Below the pieces are notes generated by a model that was not told the DNA's origin, made no database searches, and saw nothing but the letters and a program-made list of their open reading frames with translations. This document shows positions 35,430 through 48,061 of a DNA stretch of 64,000 nt, piece after piece (the first letter of the stretch is position 1; each line of letters opens with the position of its first letter). Source of the stretch: Antitrichia curtipendula (Eukaryota; Streptophyta; Bryopsida; Hypnales; Leucodontaceae); NCBI GenBank assembly GCA_951230915.1, contig OX579635.1:26660001-26724000 (forward strand), written 5' to 3'. Made by a program: the position numbers and the translations under genes.

Positions 35430-35705
35430 GGATCTACACATTTTTGTGTAAAAAGTTTGAAAGACGAAATCTAACCATTTGGGAAGAGTTGAAAATACTT
35501 CTTTTTTAAAGTCAAGCAACTTGATCTTGCAATTCATAAGGTTTCTTATTTTGAAAATATAGGAGGGTGTTACTTTAACAAGTTAACTAAAGGATCCTAA
35601 ATTTGATTTTGTTAATGAATAAAAATGGATGAAGATTTTGGGATTTAGTATTTTGAAGCAATTATGGGCCTATAAACATCAAATACATTTAGGAGTTAAT
35701 TCACT
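35430..35705. repeat. Fragment related to the 428-1097 element
   Basis: Shares in order 'AACAAGTTAACTAAAG', 'GATGAAGATTTTG', 'GTATTTTGAAGCAATT' and 'GGGCCT' with 960-1080, ending TTTAGGAGTTAA like an element terminus. Confidence 0.5.
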
Positions 35706-36681
35706 CATTTGCCTAGAAAAATGAAAGGATTTGGATGTTTTTCTAGACGGAATTGGGGCCAAAAGTTGGAGATGGAATTGAGCAATGAATAGAATTGGGT
35801 TGGTCTACCTTATTGTGCTTTGGCTCTTGCTTTTGCTTTTGCTCCTTGGTCAAACTCTTACTCTTGCATTTTGGATCTCAATGCTAACTTGATTTTTCTC
35901 ACATTTTTTTAGTTGGACAAAGTTTGAGACAAGTTGACTTACTATGCTTAAATGAGGTTCAAAGTTATGCTAAAACACACAACTATTGTATTTTTACTAT
36001 GAGTGGTTAAGCTTCCACTTTGCTCCAAATTACCCCATAATTTTTGAACACTCATGCTACATGTTGGGGATACTATTCCCCTTATGCTAAACAAAATCAT
36101 GTTGTATTTAAGACTATACTTACTAAAGTCTCATATGTGTTGGCATTTATCATGTTTGTTGAAATGCAAGGGCATAATGAAGGCAAATTTATCCATACCC
36201 CATGTTTTTTCAAACAAATGCTTCAATCATGAAAAACATAAGATATAACGCATGTGCAAGTAGCAACAAGAACACCATAGTTCCAATAACTTCATGTTTT
36301 TGCATTAGCCGTGTACAAGAGGGCATAGAGATGTAGCCGTAGCTGAAACTAAAACTTAAGTTACTGCAACAAGAGTAAGCATAACTAAATTAAAAAGCAA
36401 CGCAAAGAAACTAAGAAAGGGAAACAAAATTGACTTGCAAAATGATTTGTGTTCAATGATGTATGAAGTGAAGATAATTCAAAAGCTGTTTAATTTGATG
36501 TTAGAGTTACTTTAAGTCAATGTGTAGATTTAAATCTAGATCAATGCCTTTTAGGCTAAAAATCTAGAAGTTAGTATTAAATCTATTTTTGAACTCTTTA
36601 AGGATAAAAGGATAGTCTACATTTCTGAAATTGGAAAGATATATCATAAAATAGAACTAGAATAAAAATTTAATTATGACT
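35706..36681. other. AT-rich unrecognised stretch
   Basis: No gene or bounded repeat seen. Two overlapping 62-64 codon frames near 36050 are not convincing. Confidence 0.35.
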
Positions 36682-36685
36682 TTAA

Positions 36686-37270
36686 TCCCTAAAGGACCAA
36701 GGCAAATTTTAGGCACATTTTACGCAGAAAGTGTGAAGAAATGTCATTTTTTAGGGCAACAAAAAAATGTTTAAAAAACAAGTAAAATTAAGCTCTACAA
36801 ATCTGTACTAGAATAATATGGAAATGAGTGGAAAAAATTTAGAAACTTTGTAACATATTGAAAGATGATTATAATGTTTGAATTTAGAAGAAATAGTGCT
36901 TTTTTCCAACCTTGCCTATCAAGGCCAATAAAATTTAGCTCCTCTTAGAATGAGAATTCTGCACTAAACATGGTTATTTTTTACATTTGCATCCTATATC
37001 ATGTTAGTTACGTACCTACCAAATTTCAAAAGTAAAAGAATAGTTTTGCACATATTGACCGAAATTGCCTGAGTTGCTCAAAATGTTCAAGGCAACATTT
37101 CTTTTGATCCATGGACTATATTGGAAAAAATTCCATCAAGGGGGTACATATTCACACTTTGTGTCACAATTTTGTGAACATCCGACACAAATTGACTTCA
37201 TGTGCAACTACATGAGATTTATTGTGTACGTTGAACTGAGATTTATTGTGTACACTTGATCCTCTAGGAG
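36686..37270 (+). mobile_element. TTAA-family element, subtype C
   Basis: Left end TCCCTAAAGGACCAAGG after TTAA (36682-36685); right end TTGATCCTCTAGGAG then TTTAA, a decayed inverse. The internal box (weak) is at about 36850, 164 bp in. Aligns with 11774-12330 and 56029-56971, for instance 'TTTTGATCC', 'ATTGACTTCATGTGCAAC' and 'GAACTGAGATTTATTGTGTA' steps. Non-coding. Confidence 0.65.
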
Positions 37271-37766
37271 TTTAAGTAGAACTTATAAAATATGTCCCAA
37301 AGAGTACCTCTATACGATTATAGCAAATAGCTATGCTAACCACTAATTTTCATTAGTCATAAATTGAAAATTCTTTCCAAAATATAACGCAGATTGAATA
37401 TTTGGAATTTGCTCAAGATTTTATTTCCTTAAGTTTACAATGTTAAGTTTTAATTATGGTGACTTTTTAAGAATTTTATTTTATTAATTTATTAAAGTCA
37501 TTTTTGAAGGGTTAGTTTTTGAACTAAAATAGTTGGCCTTGAATAATAGAAGATTTGCAGCATGTAATTGTCAAAATTTATACCATGCAGATGTAAGGAA
37601 ATTAACACAAGAATCTTCAAATAATTACATGGATAAGAAACAAAGATTACTTGAACTTGGAACATGTTTGCATTTATTTGTTGTTCAAAATTTGAATGTT
37701 TGGTCCTTTAGAAGTTAATTAACGTTTAGTTTCAAAGTGTCCAAGTTGTGTTAGACCTATCTTTAA

Positions 37767-38456
37767 TTCCTAAATTCCCAAGGTCTTTTTGCCATCGATG
37801 TCCACTAAAAAATGTCATTTCTATTGCAAAGAGAAAAAATGTTTAAAACTAGGTTATTCTTTTTGCATATCTTATTATATGATCTTGTACTAGACTTGTA
37901 TATAAATGTGTGTAAAATTTTTCAAAAACTTTGACCATGTAGATTGCAAGATATTTGCATTTAAAGTAAAGAAGACAAACTTTTTTTTACCTTGCATGAT
38001 TAGATTATAAGACTTTGAATTTTCTTACCTTAAAAGTTTTGTACTATAGATTTTGAATTTCTAATATTTTATCTTGAAGAATTGATTTGAAATTTTGGAA
38101 ATAAATTCAAAACCAACAACTTAATCTTTATTCTTTTAAAAATTGTTAAGTAGAAGTAGGTATGAGATTGTTGAATAAATGAAATTGTTAGTAGCTCTAA
38201 GATGGAATTGAAACATGTTAATCTCAATGGTGAGATTATTCAAATAAACAAATTGGGTATTGTGGATTTTTTTTATAAAATTGTGCAAATTGAGTTCAAA
38301 ATCAAATCCAATATATTATTTTCACAAGAAGATGCAATATTGCTTGCAAAACAAGAGGCTCCATAATTTTCATATCACTAATCCAAATGAAATGAATCAA
38401 AGCCTTCTACGGTAGAGGCACCCACTGTCCAACCACGACCCATGACCACCCTATAG
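37767..38456 (+). mobile_element. TTAA-family element, subtype B, right end lost
   Basis: TTAA (37763-37766) then TTCCTAAATTCCCAAGG. The box is at 37933, 166 bp in ('GACCATGTAGATTGCAAGAT'). Matches the nested copy at 17405 over the left 600 bp. No right terminus; the next copy starts at 38473. Confidence 0.6.
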
Positions 38457-38472
38457 GATGCACTATTTTTAA

Positions 38473-39055
38473 CCCCTAAAGCCCCGAGGGTGTTTTTTGC
38501 CAAAAATCACTCAAAACTACCACTTCTGCTGTATTCACTTAAAGAAACCAATTTTTTTGTTCTTTTGGAGAATTTAACCATAGGATCTTGTACTTAACTT
38601 GTCTGAGATCATGTAGTAAAAATTTCATTGAATTTGACCGTGCGGATTGGAAGATATTAGCATTCAAAGTTGAACAAAAAGTTTTTTTTCAAGAAGATGC
38701 TTAAATTGCCCGAAAAACTAAGATTGTCCATAACTTTTTCATCCCTAGTCCAAATAGAATGAATCACAGCTTCACGTATAGGTAATAACATACTCTTTTA
38801 GGAAAAAAACTCAAAAAAAAATTATTTTGACTTTTTGTAATTGTTTTTTGGGCTGCCCGCCAATCTCCATTTCTTGCTCATTGTGCCATAACTTTTTCAT
38901 CTGGCATCCGATTGAAACAAAAATTATATATCCACAAAGCTCTTGCAAAACTACACAACCTCAAAAAATCTCAAAAAAATTCACTTCAAGTTGAGACAAT
39001 AGGAACCTACCCGGACCCAAATTGTCCCCCGAGGAGACAAGTGGGGCTTTAGGGG
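38473..39055 (+). mobile_element. TTAA-family element, subtype B, complete 583 bp
   Basis: TTAA (38469-38472), ends CCCCTAAAGCCCC and GGGGCTTTAGGGG (13 bp perfect inverse), TTAA (39056-39059). Box at 38636, 163 bp in. Compared with 17405-18577 it lacks about half of the middle. Best-preserved pair of termini in the window. Confidence 0.8.
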
Positions 39056-39129
39056 TTAACCAAGACTGGAACACATTCCCAACCAAAGCTTGGATTGGTT
39101 TTTTTCAAGCTTGGGACTAATAAGGTAAT

Positions 39130-39410
39130 CACACATGTCCCAAAGTAGTAAGCAAGAAAGTAGGAAGTAATGAGCAGGAAGTAACTATTGCTTGATTGGA
39201 ATTAGAAGAGTCTAAACATTGGCTACGTGTCACAAGTACTTTTTAGCTCCCAAAATTTACAGTAATTTCAATTTTGGAAATAAAATTGTAAAAGAATTGC
39301 AATATTTCCATATTTCCTATCTTTCTACATGAAAAAAAATTTGCCCTTTAAACTACTCATGATTTGCTGCAAAATCCCTTAAGTAATTGGTTATAGGTGT
39401 TTTTACCTTA
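39130..39410. repeat. Family Q related element
   Basis: 'AATTGGTTATAGGTGTTTTTACC' (cut) near the right edge parallels the end of the 59620-59930 copy; the middle recurs inverted at 47636-47830. Left edge approximate. Confidence 0.4.
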
Positions 39411-39684
39411 TGTAGACAATAATGTAATCTATGAAAAATAAAATTTTCAATTTATATTTGAAGTACTTATTTGCTTATGTTTTGCTACCAGGTGAACTAT
39501 CTTTTTAGCTTAGAGTGGCATAACTTTTGCTCTCAAACATCAATTGAAATATAATTTGTATTCTCCCAAAGCTACTATATTTTTCTATCTTTGATTTTAA
39601 ATGATAAATAAATCACGTCAAAATTAAAATGATAGGAACCTACTTGAATTTTCCTAAGAACTCACCTAGGACTGGAGAGGTTAA

Positions 39685-40619
39685 CCCCTAAAGTTCCATG
39701 ACTATGTTTTCACCAAAAACGCTCAAAGACTGCCATTTCTAGTACAAGTATCAAATTTTTGATCAAAAACTTGTTTTAACACATGTAACCGTAGGACTCG
39801 TAGTATGTTGACTTGAGAACATGTTGTAAAAATTTCAAAAATTTCCACCGCGTGGATTGCAAGATATAAGCATTCAAAATCACTAAAATTATTTTTTTGA
39901 CCCTGCCAAAAACTGGGCAGCTGCACTTCAAAAGCTCACTTTTCTATGAAAAATGTCCAAAATGGTGGTGCTTCTTTGGATTCTTTTTCCTAGACAAGTT
40001 GGCTATATGCTTAAATTTTTTCACATCATTTGGAATTGTACAACATATAGGAAAAAAATAGTAAGTAGAATGAAGTAGAGAATGATTCAAAATACAAAAT
40101 TGTTAAGAATTTAGGTATGGAATTGGAAAATGCCAATTCCAATGGTCGAAATGTTGTAATAAACAATCTACATCCTATGATTTTTTTTTCTTTCAAAAAT
40201 ATTGAAAATTGAGTAAGATAAAGGACTTCAAAGTTTATTTTTAGAGTAGAGATTCCATACCTTCCCGCAAACTAAAACTCCTCATAACTTTTGACTCAAG
40301 GTCCCAAATGAAATAATTAAAAGCTTTCCACGTATATATAACTTCTTGAAAAGCAATTTCAATTAAATTTTTTTGAAAAAAGGGATTTTTTTTATCTGCC
40401 CAAACTGCCCGGACGAGGAAAAAAAGTTACATACTAGGTCATAACTTTTTACTCGTATATCCAAATGTCATGAAATTTAGTGCATATGAAAGATATTCCT
40501 TGCGTGCAACTTCTATTAAAATTTCAGCCAAAAATATGAAAATCTCTAGTCATAGGCACTTGCCCAAAAATTTTGTAATGCCAAAAAACGCATGCTGGTC
40601 CTTTAGGGGTTAATAAAAT
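39685..40619 (+). mobile_element. TTAA-family element, subtype A, complete 935 bp
   Basis: TTAA (39681-39684), left end CCCCTAAAGTTCCA, right end TGGTCCTTTAGGGG, TTAA (40620-40623). Box at 39845, 160 bp in ('CCGCGTGGATTGCAAGAT'). The type copy for subtype A. Non-coding; a 67-codon minus-strand frame at 39723-39926 lies in the conserved left part but other copies do not keep it open. Confidence 0.8.
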
Positions 40620-40623
40620 TTTA

Positions 40624-41528
40624 ATTCTATATTTTTCCTTAAAGTTTGAGTTCGATCTGAATCATAAAGGGGGTGGGGGTGGGGGTGGTACATTAATTTC
40701 TGGAAGGGATTTTTGGAACAACTTGCCCCAATGTTTCCATGTTCAAGAAGATTCTAAGAAATTCATTTTGGTATTGAATTATTCAAAGGAAAAAGTGTAA
40801 ACAAGCTTGTACGTAGGAAATGGACTTTGTCTCCAAAGAAGTTGATAGGAGGTGGCTTTGTTTTAAGGATTGAGACAATCAAAACAAGTTGCTATTCTAC
40901 TAAAGGGTTGTTCCATGTTTTTGGTTGACCATTGTATAACCAAGCAATGGTTTCCCCCCTGCTAAGAAGGTATTATGTCTCCTAAGATTCTTGGGAAATA
41001 CTTCTTTATTCATTCAAGAATTGGAGTTGGCTAAGGAGTCATATGAGACAATTTTGTTCATTGTAGGGACCTTCTTTTTCAAGGATGTAACAGGGCCCCC
41101 TTTCCTTGTTGGTAAACAATGTTACGTAAAGCAAGTCTTGCACGTGGTAATCATTGGCCAAAACCTTGTCACTCGATTAACCCTAGAAGGACACCACAGC
41201 CCCCAAGTGTCTAATGAATGACAAAGAATCCTTCTATGGTGTAGGACAAAAGTGCACATGTTTCATCCTTAAAATTTGTTTGAAAAGGTAAGCCAGTCTT
41301 GCACAATACTTTGACCTCCAATGAGTGCTCTTCCATTTTTATAAGCAAATGATTCCCATGGTACCCAAAAGGCTGATTTCCACGGGGATTCGGCCCTTCC
41401 TTCTGTCTGGGGTTAACCAGCACCGGTGACAAACAAACAAACGTGGGAAAATTGAATTTGACTTGACTGAGTGCGTAATTTTGAAAACTACTGCACCATA
41501 ATTTAACTTATTTTGCAGCAGTGCCAAA
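40624..41528. other. Unrecognised stretch with G-rich tandem and short frames
   Basis: 40669-40688 is a GGGGGT tandem. Frames of 76 codons (40991-41221 plus) and 73 codons (41211-41432 minus) overlap at their ends. The minus strand reads fairly far with few stops but shows no motif I recognise. No gene called. Confidence 0.3.
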
Positions 41529-41827
41529 CATTAGATGTTTTTTGGGGGATCTGAAGGGCCGTTTCAGGCCTGTTTCCCTTGTTGTTGCCCCAGCAGTAAA
41601 AGAATGACCGCTGTCAAAAGAAAAAAAATTTGAAAAAAAAAAAAAAAAATAATCTTAAAATGAAAAAATGAAAAAACAAGATGAAGAAGAAAAAAATTTA
41701 TTTGAAAAAAAAAAAAAAATTTATATGATGTGGCAGTCCCTCTGCCACGTCAAGCAGCTGCTGCGGTGCAGTTTTAGACAGTTCCAGAGCCTGATAGCCC
41801 TCCACAGGGGCTGAAAAACATGTAATG
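41529..41827. mobile_element. MITE family R, copy 2
   Basis: Ends CATTAGATGTTTTTTGGGG and CCCTG/GCTGAAAAACATGTAATG in inverse. Hairpin TGATGTGGCAG-TCCCT-CTGCCACGTCA at 41726-41752, as in copy 1 at 12686-12979. Poly-A expansions differ between the copies. Confidence 0.65.
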
Positions 41828-43434
41828 TTACTCATACTTCCTCAAATGCAATTCAAATGCTGGAGATGTAGCTTTGAATTTCCTGCCTGCCCTCTGATCC
41901 AGACTGAGAGATGGGTGGTAGGATGCTTATAACTTATGATTGATGATTGATTCAAAGTAAGCCATGGATTCCGTAACTTACAACAGTGGAATGTGTTTGT
42001 CATGTGCAAGTGACTGCAGTCCTTTTCTTTCTTTCTTTACCAATTCTAATGTCTGCCCTCAGCTTTTATTCCTACAAAGATTCTTCCTAAAACTTTGATG
42101 GCAAGGGGGGTCTGCTGGGCACGATCAATGACTGGGGGAAGGTCCCGTACGAACAGTCAATGATCATAACTTACATGTCAAGTGGGAATTCAGGCAGGCC
42201 AGTGGATTCACAACAAACTGCTGCACGGCAACTTGCATTCAACTTATGGAGGATTTGGGTGGTGGTGGGGGTGAACCGACGGCCACGGAGGATTGACCCA
42301 TGTAAGGTAGGTACATCCAAAACCGCCACTTTTTGCTATTGAGACTAGTTGCTATTATTAGACTGCTCAAGTTTTTGTATGTTCTTGTAGGCAAGTGAAA
42401 GAAGGTTCCAACGCACCAGAGAACATGGCATTTGGATACTGTATGCAAAAGTTATTAAGGAACAAAGTTTGGTTCTAAAAGCATTTCTTCCACATAGGTA
42501 CAGAACTGATTTTGGAGATGTACACATAATATAGATGGCGCTTTTCAATGGGTGTACCTACCTTATTGCCCCCATCGAAAGGATAAATGTAAAAATTGCA
42601 CATTTCATCATCTACAAGCTTTTACGTTCATCCAGAATGGAGAGATATGGTATTGTTCGCAAATATTGTAACAATTTAATGCTTTCATCCATTGAGAAAA
42701 GAGGGAATATACCATCAATATATATTTTTATATCTTCTTGAATTTTTTTTGAGCAATTTTTGCTCAAATAAAAACTGGGGTGTGAGTGGGGTGTTGTAAT
42801 ATGAATCAATTATACAATGTGGATGTGGGTTGTGAGGGAAAGAGGACTCATCTTCCTTATCTTAGGCCCTCTTTACACCAAGATTGAAAAGGCTTGAAGA
42901 AAAATCTCAAAGTCAATAGCTTGTCTTTGAGGGGCCAATTGTTGGAGGCCATGATCTTTAGAGGTAGTGTGAAGTGAGTGGAGGAAAAAAAATGTCTAAT
43001 CTATTGTTTGTGCATATGTTCTATACTATGGTAGCTCATAATGAGTTCTTTTTAAATGATTGGCTATGAACCTTTTAGCACAAGATTCCTTTGGAAATAT
43101 TACAAGGCCGACCTCCTCAGATGGCACTCACTACAATTCCAAGGGACTTTCATTTTTTTCATTTTTGGGGTTAATGGTGGATAAAAGTGTTGTCCACATC
43201 ATTCTTTCCCTTGGGCTTAAAATTTTCAATTGTAAAGTTGCATTCCATGGTCTTCTTAATTTTGAAAACTTTCATTGGTTGGAAACTTGCTATCTATATT
43301 TTTTCACATCTATTGTAAAGAAACCCTTATGTAACATTCTCAGAGGCCAAATAATGGTCATTCATGCATTCACTAATAATATTGAAGGAATGTTCTCATG
43401 TTGAATACATTAAGGGATTGAATTTAAGGTTTAC
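41828..43434. other. Unrecognised stretch
   Basis: Partly less AT-rich (41.85-42.35 kb). A 114-codon plus-strand frame (43060-43404) and several of 60-70 codons show no domain. No bounded repeat found. Confidence 0.3.
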
Positions 43435-43438
43435 TTAA

Positions 43439-43560
43439 CCCCTAAAACACTAGTGTCTAAAATTGCTTCAAAATATATGTATCCAGAGCAAGGCCAAAAT
43501 CTTCATTTATGTTTATTTTCTAATAAATCCAACCATAAGATCTTTTAATAGTTAATTTGT
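43439..43560 (+). mobile_element. TTAA-family terminus, fragment
   Basis: TTAA (43435-43438) then CCCCTAAAACACTAGTG; the next 120 bases resemble a subtype B left part ('ACCATAAGATCTT') and are cut by the next element at 43561. Confidence 0.5.
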
Positions 43561-43564
43561 TTAA

Positions 43565-44340
43565 CCCCTAAAGGGCCAAATTGCATTTTTTTGGCAATAG
43601 CAATTTTGAGCAACTCCTTACAAATGGAGTTTTTTTGAATTTTTTTTTTCTTAATTTTCACACAACATGTAGACAAGTTTTTTCCTTAAGATTCAACAAT
43701 TTTCATAATTTTTGACTACATGGTTAACAAGTTATTGTATAATATGTAATTTTTTTCCCTTAGTTGGAAGACCGGGTAGATCTAAAATAATCACTTTTTT
43801 TATAAACGAAAATTTGAAATCGGTTTTCTGAAATTCATATGTACGTGAAAATCTTTGAACCATTTTATTTAGATGAATGAGTTGAAAGTTATGAAGAGTT
43901 TTAGTTTGCAAGCAGTTATAGATTCTCTACTCAAAAAAAGAACTTTAAAATTCTTTATTTATTTCAATTTCCAATATTTTTTGAAGAAAATAAAATCATA
44001 GGATGTAGATTCGTTATTACGAACTACAACATTGCAACCATTGGGATTGGCATTTTTCAATTCCATAACTAAATTCTTAACAATTTTGTATTTTGATTTA
44101 TTCTATATTTTTTTCTACTTACTATATTTTGCCTATGTATTGTACAATTCCAAATTATCTAAAAAATTTCAAGCATGTAGCAACTTGTCTTGAAGAATGA
44201 ATCCAAAGAAGCACCACCATTTTGGACATTTTTTCTTACAAATGTGACCTTGTAAATTACAGCAGCTTGATTTTCATACAAATGTGGGCGAAAAAAAGGA
44301 TTTTTGTCAATTGAAACACTAGTATCTTGAGATGTACCTT
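43565..44340 (-). mobile_element. TTAA-family element, subtype A (reverse), truncated
   Basis: TTAA (43561-43564) then CCCCTAAAGGGCCAAATTGC. Runs as inverted subtype A to about 44340, where the sequence diverges at the internal box, so the box-bearing end is lost. Confidence 0.65.
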
Positions 44341-44954
44341 AACTAGAGTGTTTTAGTCAATATGGTGGAAAATAGATTGTAAAAAGTGTGACAAAAAATT
44401 TAACCAAAAAAACTTTCATATTCATCTTTAAAAAAGTTAAAAGTAAAAGGTGGTATTGTATGAAAGAAAAAACAAAATTGCTAACAACTTTGACAAAAAA
44501 TTGAGAATTGTAAATCCCAACGGCAAAAATATTTTGATATACAACATATTTCCTATGTTTTTGTTTTTATTTCAAAATTTTCAAATTGAATTCAAAGACA
44601 ACTTTATATCTTGATTCTACCTTTATTGCTTGCAAAATGAGACTCTTCTTAACTTTCACTTCATTAATTGTAATTGAATGGTTTAAATGTTTTTGAGTAG
44701 GTATTAATATATAAAATAAAGTAAAATAAATTAATAAATATTTTAAAGATGTTTCCAATTGCTTTATTTGACATTGAAATTTGAAAAAAAAAACTTCTAA
44801 CTTCTACAATTATATTGATCAAAATAGCTTTGAAATGAAGCTTCACATGTAGATTAGAATGATTGGCATCTATCCTAAAAAACTCTTGCAAATGTTTAAA
44901 ATTATGAGGTCAATAGAGCGAGCCCGAGTTTTCAAAAATTCCAAAGTTGGATTA
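44341..44954. other. AT-rich spacer between two TTAA-family copies
   Basis: Partly similar to the 43.9 kb region in composition, no boundary or gene seen. Confidence 0.3.
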
Positions 44955-44958
44955 TTAA

Positions 44959-45836
44959 CCTTCACCAAAAATGCTCCAAAACTGCCATTTCTAGTACCAG
45001 TACCAAATTTAAGAAAAAAAACCATTTTTGGACATCAGGATCTTGTAGTGTGCTGGTTTGAAAAGATGTGAAAAAAAATTCAGAAATTTCCACCATGTAG
45101 ATTGCAAGATATTAGTGTTTGAAGTGACAAAAATCCTTTGGGGGGCTCTACAAAAATCTATACAGCTGCACTTCACAAGGTCACATTTGTATGAAAAATG
45201 TCCAAAATGTTGGATTCATTCTCCAAGGCAAGTTGATTACATGCTTGAATAAAATAAAATCATTTGGAAATGTGCAACACGTAGGAAAAATGTTGTAAGT
45301 AGAAAGAAGTAGAGAATGATTCAAAATACTAAACTGTTAACAATTTATTTATGGAATTGAAAAATGTTGATCCCAGTGGTATGGTTGTAATAAACATCCT
45401 ATGATTTTATTTTAATTCAAAAATATTGAAAATTGAGTTAAATAAAGAACTTCAAGGTTTATTCTAGAGTAGAGAATCCATAACTACCAGAGGACTAAAA
45501 GTCTAAAACTCCTCATAACTTTCATTTCATTTTACCAAATGGATTGATTCAAAGCTTTCCACATATGTATAAATCTAAAGAACCAATTTCAAAATTTTAT
45601 TTATGAAAAAAGTGATTTTTCTAGTTTGATTGTGTTGCATGAGTTGAGAAATAAAATACATATTATACAATAATATTTTAACCATGTAGTCAAAAGTTAT
45701 GAAAATTGTTGGGCCTTAAAGTTACTCCTCATCACATGTTGTATGAAAATTTCAAAGAAAAAAAAAAATCTCTTGCTCATATGTACTTGCCTAAAAAAAT
45801 CATGTTGCCAAAACACAAGTGTGGTCCTTTAGAGGT
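44959..45836 (+). mobile_element. TTAA-family element, subtype A, small left deletion
   Basis: TTAA (44955-44958) then CC directly joined to TTCACCAAAAATGCTCC, so about 27 bp just inside the left end are missing. The box at 45090 is then 131 bp from the end, as expected after that loss. Right end TGGTCCTTTAGAGG followed by TGAT. Confidence 0.65.
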
Positions 45837-46886
45837 GATAATATGTCAAATATATTGAAACATAAACTATTCATTTTGCATTTTAATCTTATCAGTAATT
45901 TATAATAATTATATTACACTAATTCTACAACACCTTTTCATATTTGTTGGATTATGTATTTTCACATTTGCAAGTAATTGCATCTCCAATGTAATAGTAC
46001 TAAGTTGCTTGTGGATTTCTTTTTTGAATTTTTTTGGCAAAAATTACTTGCTTATAGTGATGGCTACCTTGAAGCAAAAAGGGAAGAAAATTGATGGCAT
46101 TGTAAGAAATATCTTCAAAAATACAATTGCTCAACAATTTTGGAATGATTGGAGTGTATAAAGTTTAGATAGTAGTATGGGTGAAATGATACAAGTAGAC
46201 TCTCTTAGAATGCATTTTTGGACATTGTATGAATAAATTATGAATTTTCACAGTGCTCAAAGTAGGTCACATTTGGATCCAAATGTGACCCTAGGCTTTC
46301 ATAAATAGAAACTGTGCATTTTAGGCAAGAATTTATGAAGTCCAATTTTAGAAAGGGATGACAATTAAGTGTTGTTACTTAAACAAGAAAACAAAACAAA
46401 AATCATTGGTTATGAGGAGTGAGTTTGCAAGTGAGTGCATTTGTCCTCTAGAATTTTGTGTAACAAGAAATGATATATTATGAAAAAGTGTAATTAGAAT
46501 TGGGGACAAAAAGATCCATTCCTCATCGAAATGCTTTCTAATATAGACAATACTTCAATAAATTTTATAACTAACTACATATTCTAAAAGCTATAAAAGA
46601 GAAACACAAGGTATAAAATTTTGAGGCAAATCAAAGAGAGAGAAGCAATAGTAAATACATTTAGAATTAATAAATTAAAAGCATAAATTGAAGGCTCCAA
46701 AAGTTTTTTAAAAATTTACCACCACAAATTTAAAACTAATCCATTCTCAATCTAGAAGACGCTCACTTGATTTGAGGCTCTTTATGTTCTAAAGAGCGGT
46801 TTAGAGCCAAAACAATGTTGTTGGATGTTGATGAGCATGGCACATTCCTTGGGAGTTATAAGTGCAAAATTCTACTTTAGCAAGGG
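45837..46886. other. AT-rich unrecognised stretch
   Basis: Nothing callable on either strand. Confidence 0.35.
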
Positions 46887-46890
46887 TTAA

Positions 46891-47533
46891 CCTTAAATTC
46901 TCAAGGCACCAAATTCTAATATTGACAAAACTTTGAAGATAATAAACCTTATCAATTTACTATTTTTAATAGTTTTTATTTCAAAAAAATTCTTTTTGAA
47001 GTCTAATTTTAGCATCAAAAATCCAATTTTGAAAATGATTAATTATGTCTTTTTTATTCAAGATTTTGTGCAAGGGTGTTCATTGCAAGTCTTGATTTTT
47101 TTGTGTTGAGGGCTCTTGGAAACTTGACCCTCCAAGACACTAGATCTTGGAGAACAAATCACATTAAAAATTCACTTAAGAAAATTGCAAAGCAGACTTT
47201 GAGAAGCCGTAAATTGATTGATTTATGCATGCTAGCCCCTTTGACTTCATCTTTCTTTAGTGACTCAAATTTCAGATTTGACATGTGAAAAGAGGATTGG
47301 AATACTTCAAATCACTTTCGCAATTTTTACACCCTCATGATCAAACAATGTAATCTTTCAATCCATAAGTGATATTGTTGGGTTTTCCTCTTCCATAGGC
47401 TCTCTAACATATTTGATTAAATTTGTATGGTTATGATTTTTTTTTAAATTGGTAAAACTTATCAAACGTTGACTATTTGTTCAAATTAGAGCAACTTCCA
47501 AGAAGCTCATAAAACGCCCAGGACATTTAGGAA
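46891..47533 (-). mobile_element. TTAA-family element, subtype D
   Basis: TTAA (46887-46890) then CCTTAAATTCTCAAGG; right end GGACATTTAGGAA followed by TCAA (47534-47537). The box is read on the minus strand at 47355-47371, about 165 bp from the right end. It contains the uninterrupted site (TTTA at 47326-47329) of the insertion seen at 17401-18581. Confidence 0.7.
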
Positions 47534-47635
47534 TCAATAATTTGGTAGGAAAATTTCTTACACATCAAATTTTTTCATACATCCTCCATTCTCAGCTTCC
47601 AAAATATATAAGGCAAAAGCAACAATAGTGGATCA

Positions 47636-48010
47636 TTTAAGCAATTTTGGAGCAAATGGTGAGGAGTATGAAGTGATGGAAATTTTTGCCATATAGGAAG
47701 ATAGGAAATATGGAGATCCCAAAATTATTCAGAGTTTTATTTCCAAAATTGAAGTTATTGTGAAATTTGGGAGCCAAAAAACATTGTTGACCAATAGCCA
47801 ATGTCTAGAGTCTTCCAATTTTGATCACTCAAAAACTACTTGCTATTTTATTGCTCATAACTTTGGAAACTGTGTCATAACCTTATTAGTCCCAACCTTT
47901 ATAAGGATAAAAAAGAATAGCATTCTGAGCTTGATTTCTAGCCTAAGGTTGGAAATAGTGCACCATGTAGGTCGGGTATGGGTGGTTGACAATTGGTGCT
48001 TCTACCTTAC
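47636..48010. repeat. Family Q related element (inverted relative to 39130-39410)
   Basis: 'GTTTTATTTCCAAAATTGAA', 'AAATTTGGGAGCC' and 'GACCAATAGCCAATG' are the inverted order of 39200-39300. Edges unclear. Confidence 0.35.
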
Positions 48011-48061
48011 TTTAGTTTTAAATTTGGTGGAGAATTTACTCTCCATGGAAAAAGGTTCAAA

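Noticed and set aside
38469..38484. TTTAGGG-type motifs considered as interstitial telomere repeat
   Set aside because: Only single heptamers occur, always at TTAA-family ends; no tandem array.
43060..43404. 114-codon plus-strand frame
   Set aside because: Phe/Leu-rich translation typical of AT-rich DNA; no motif, no context.
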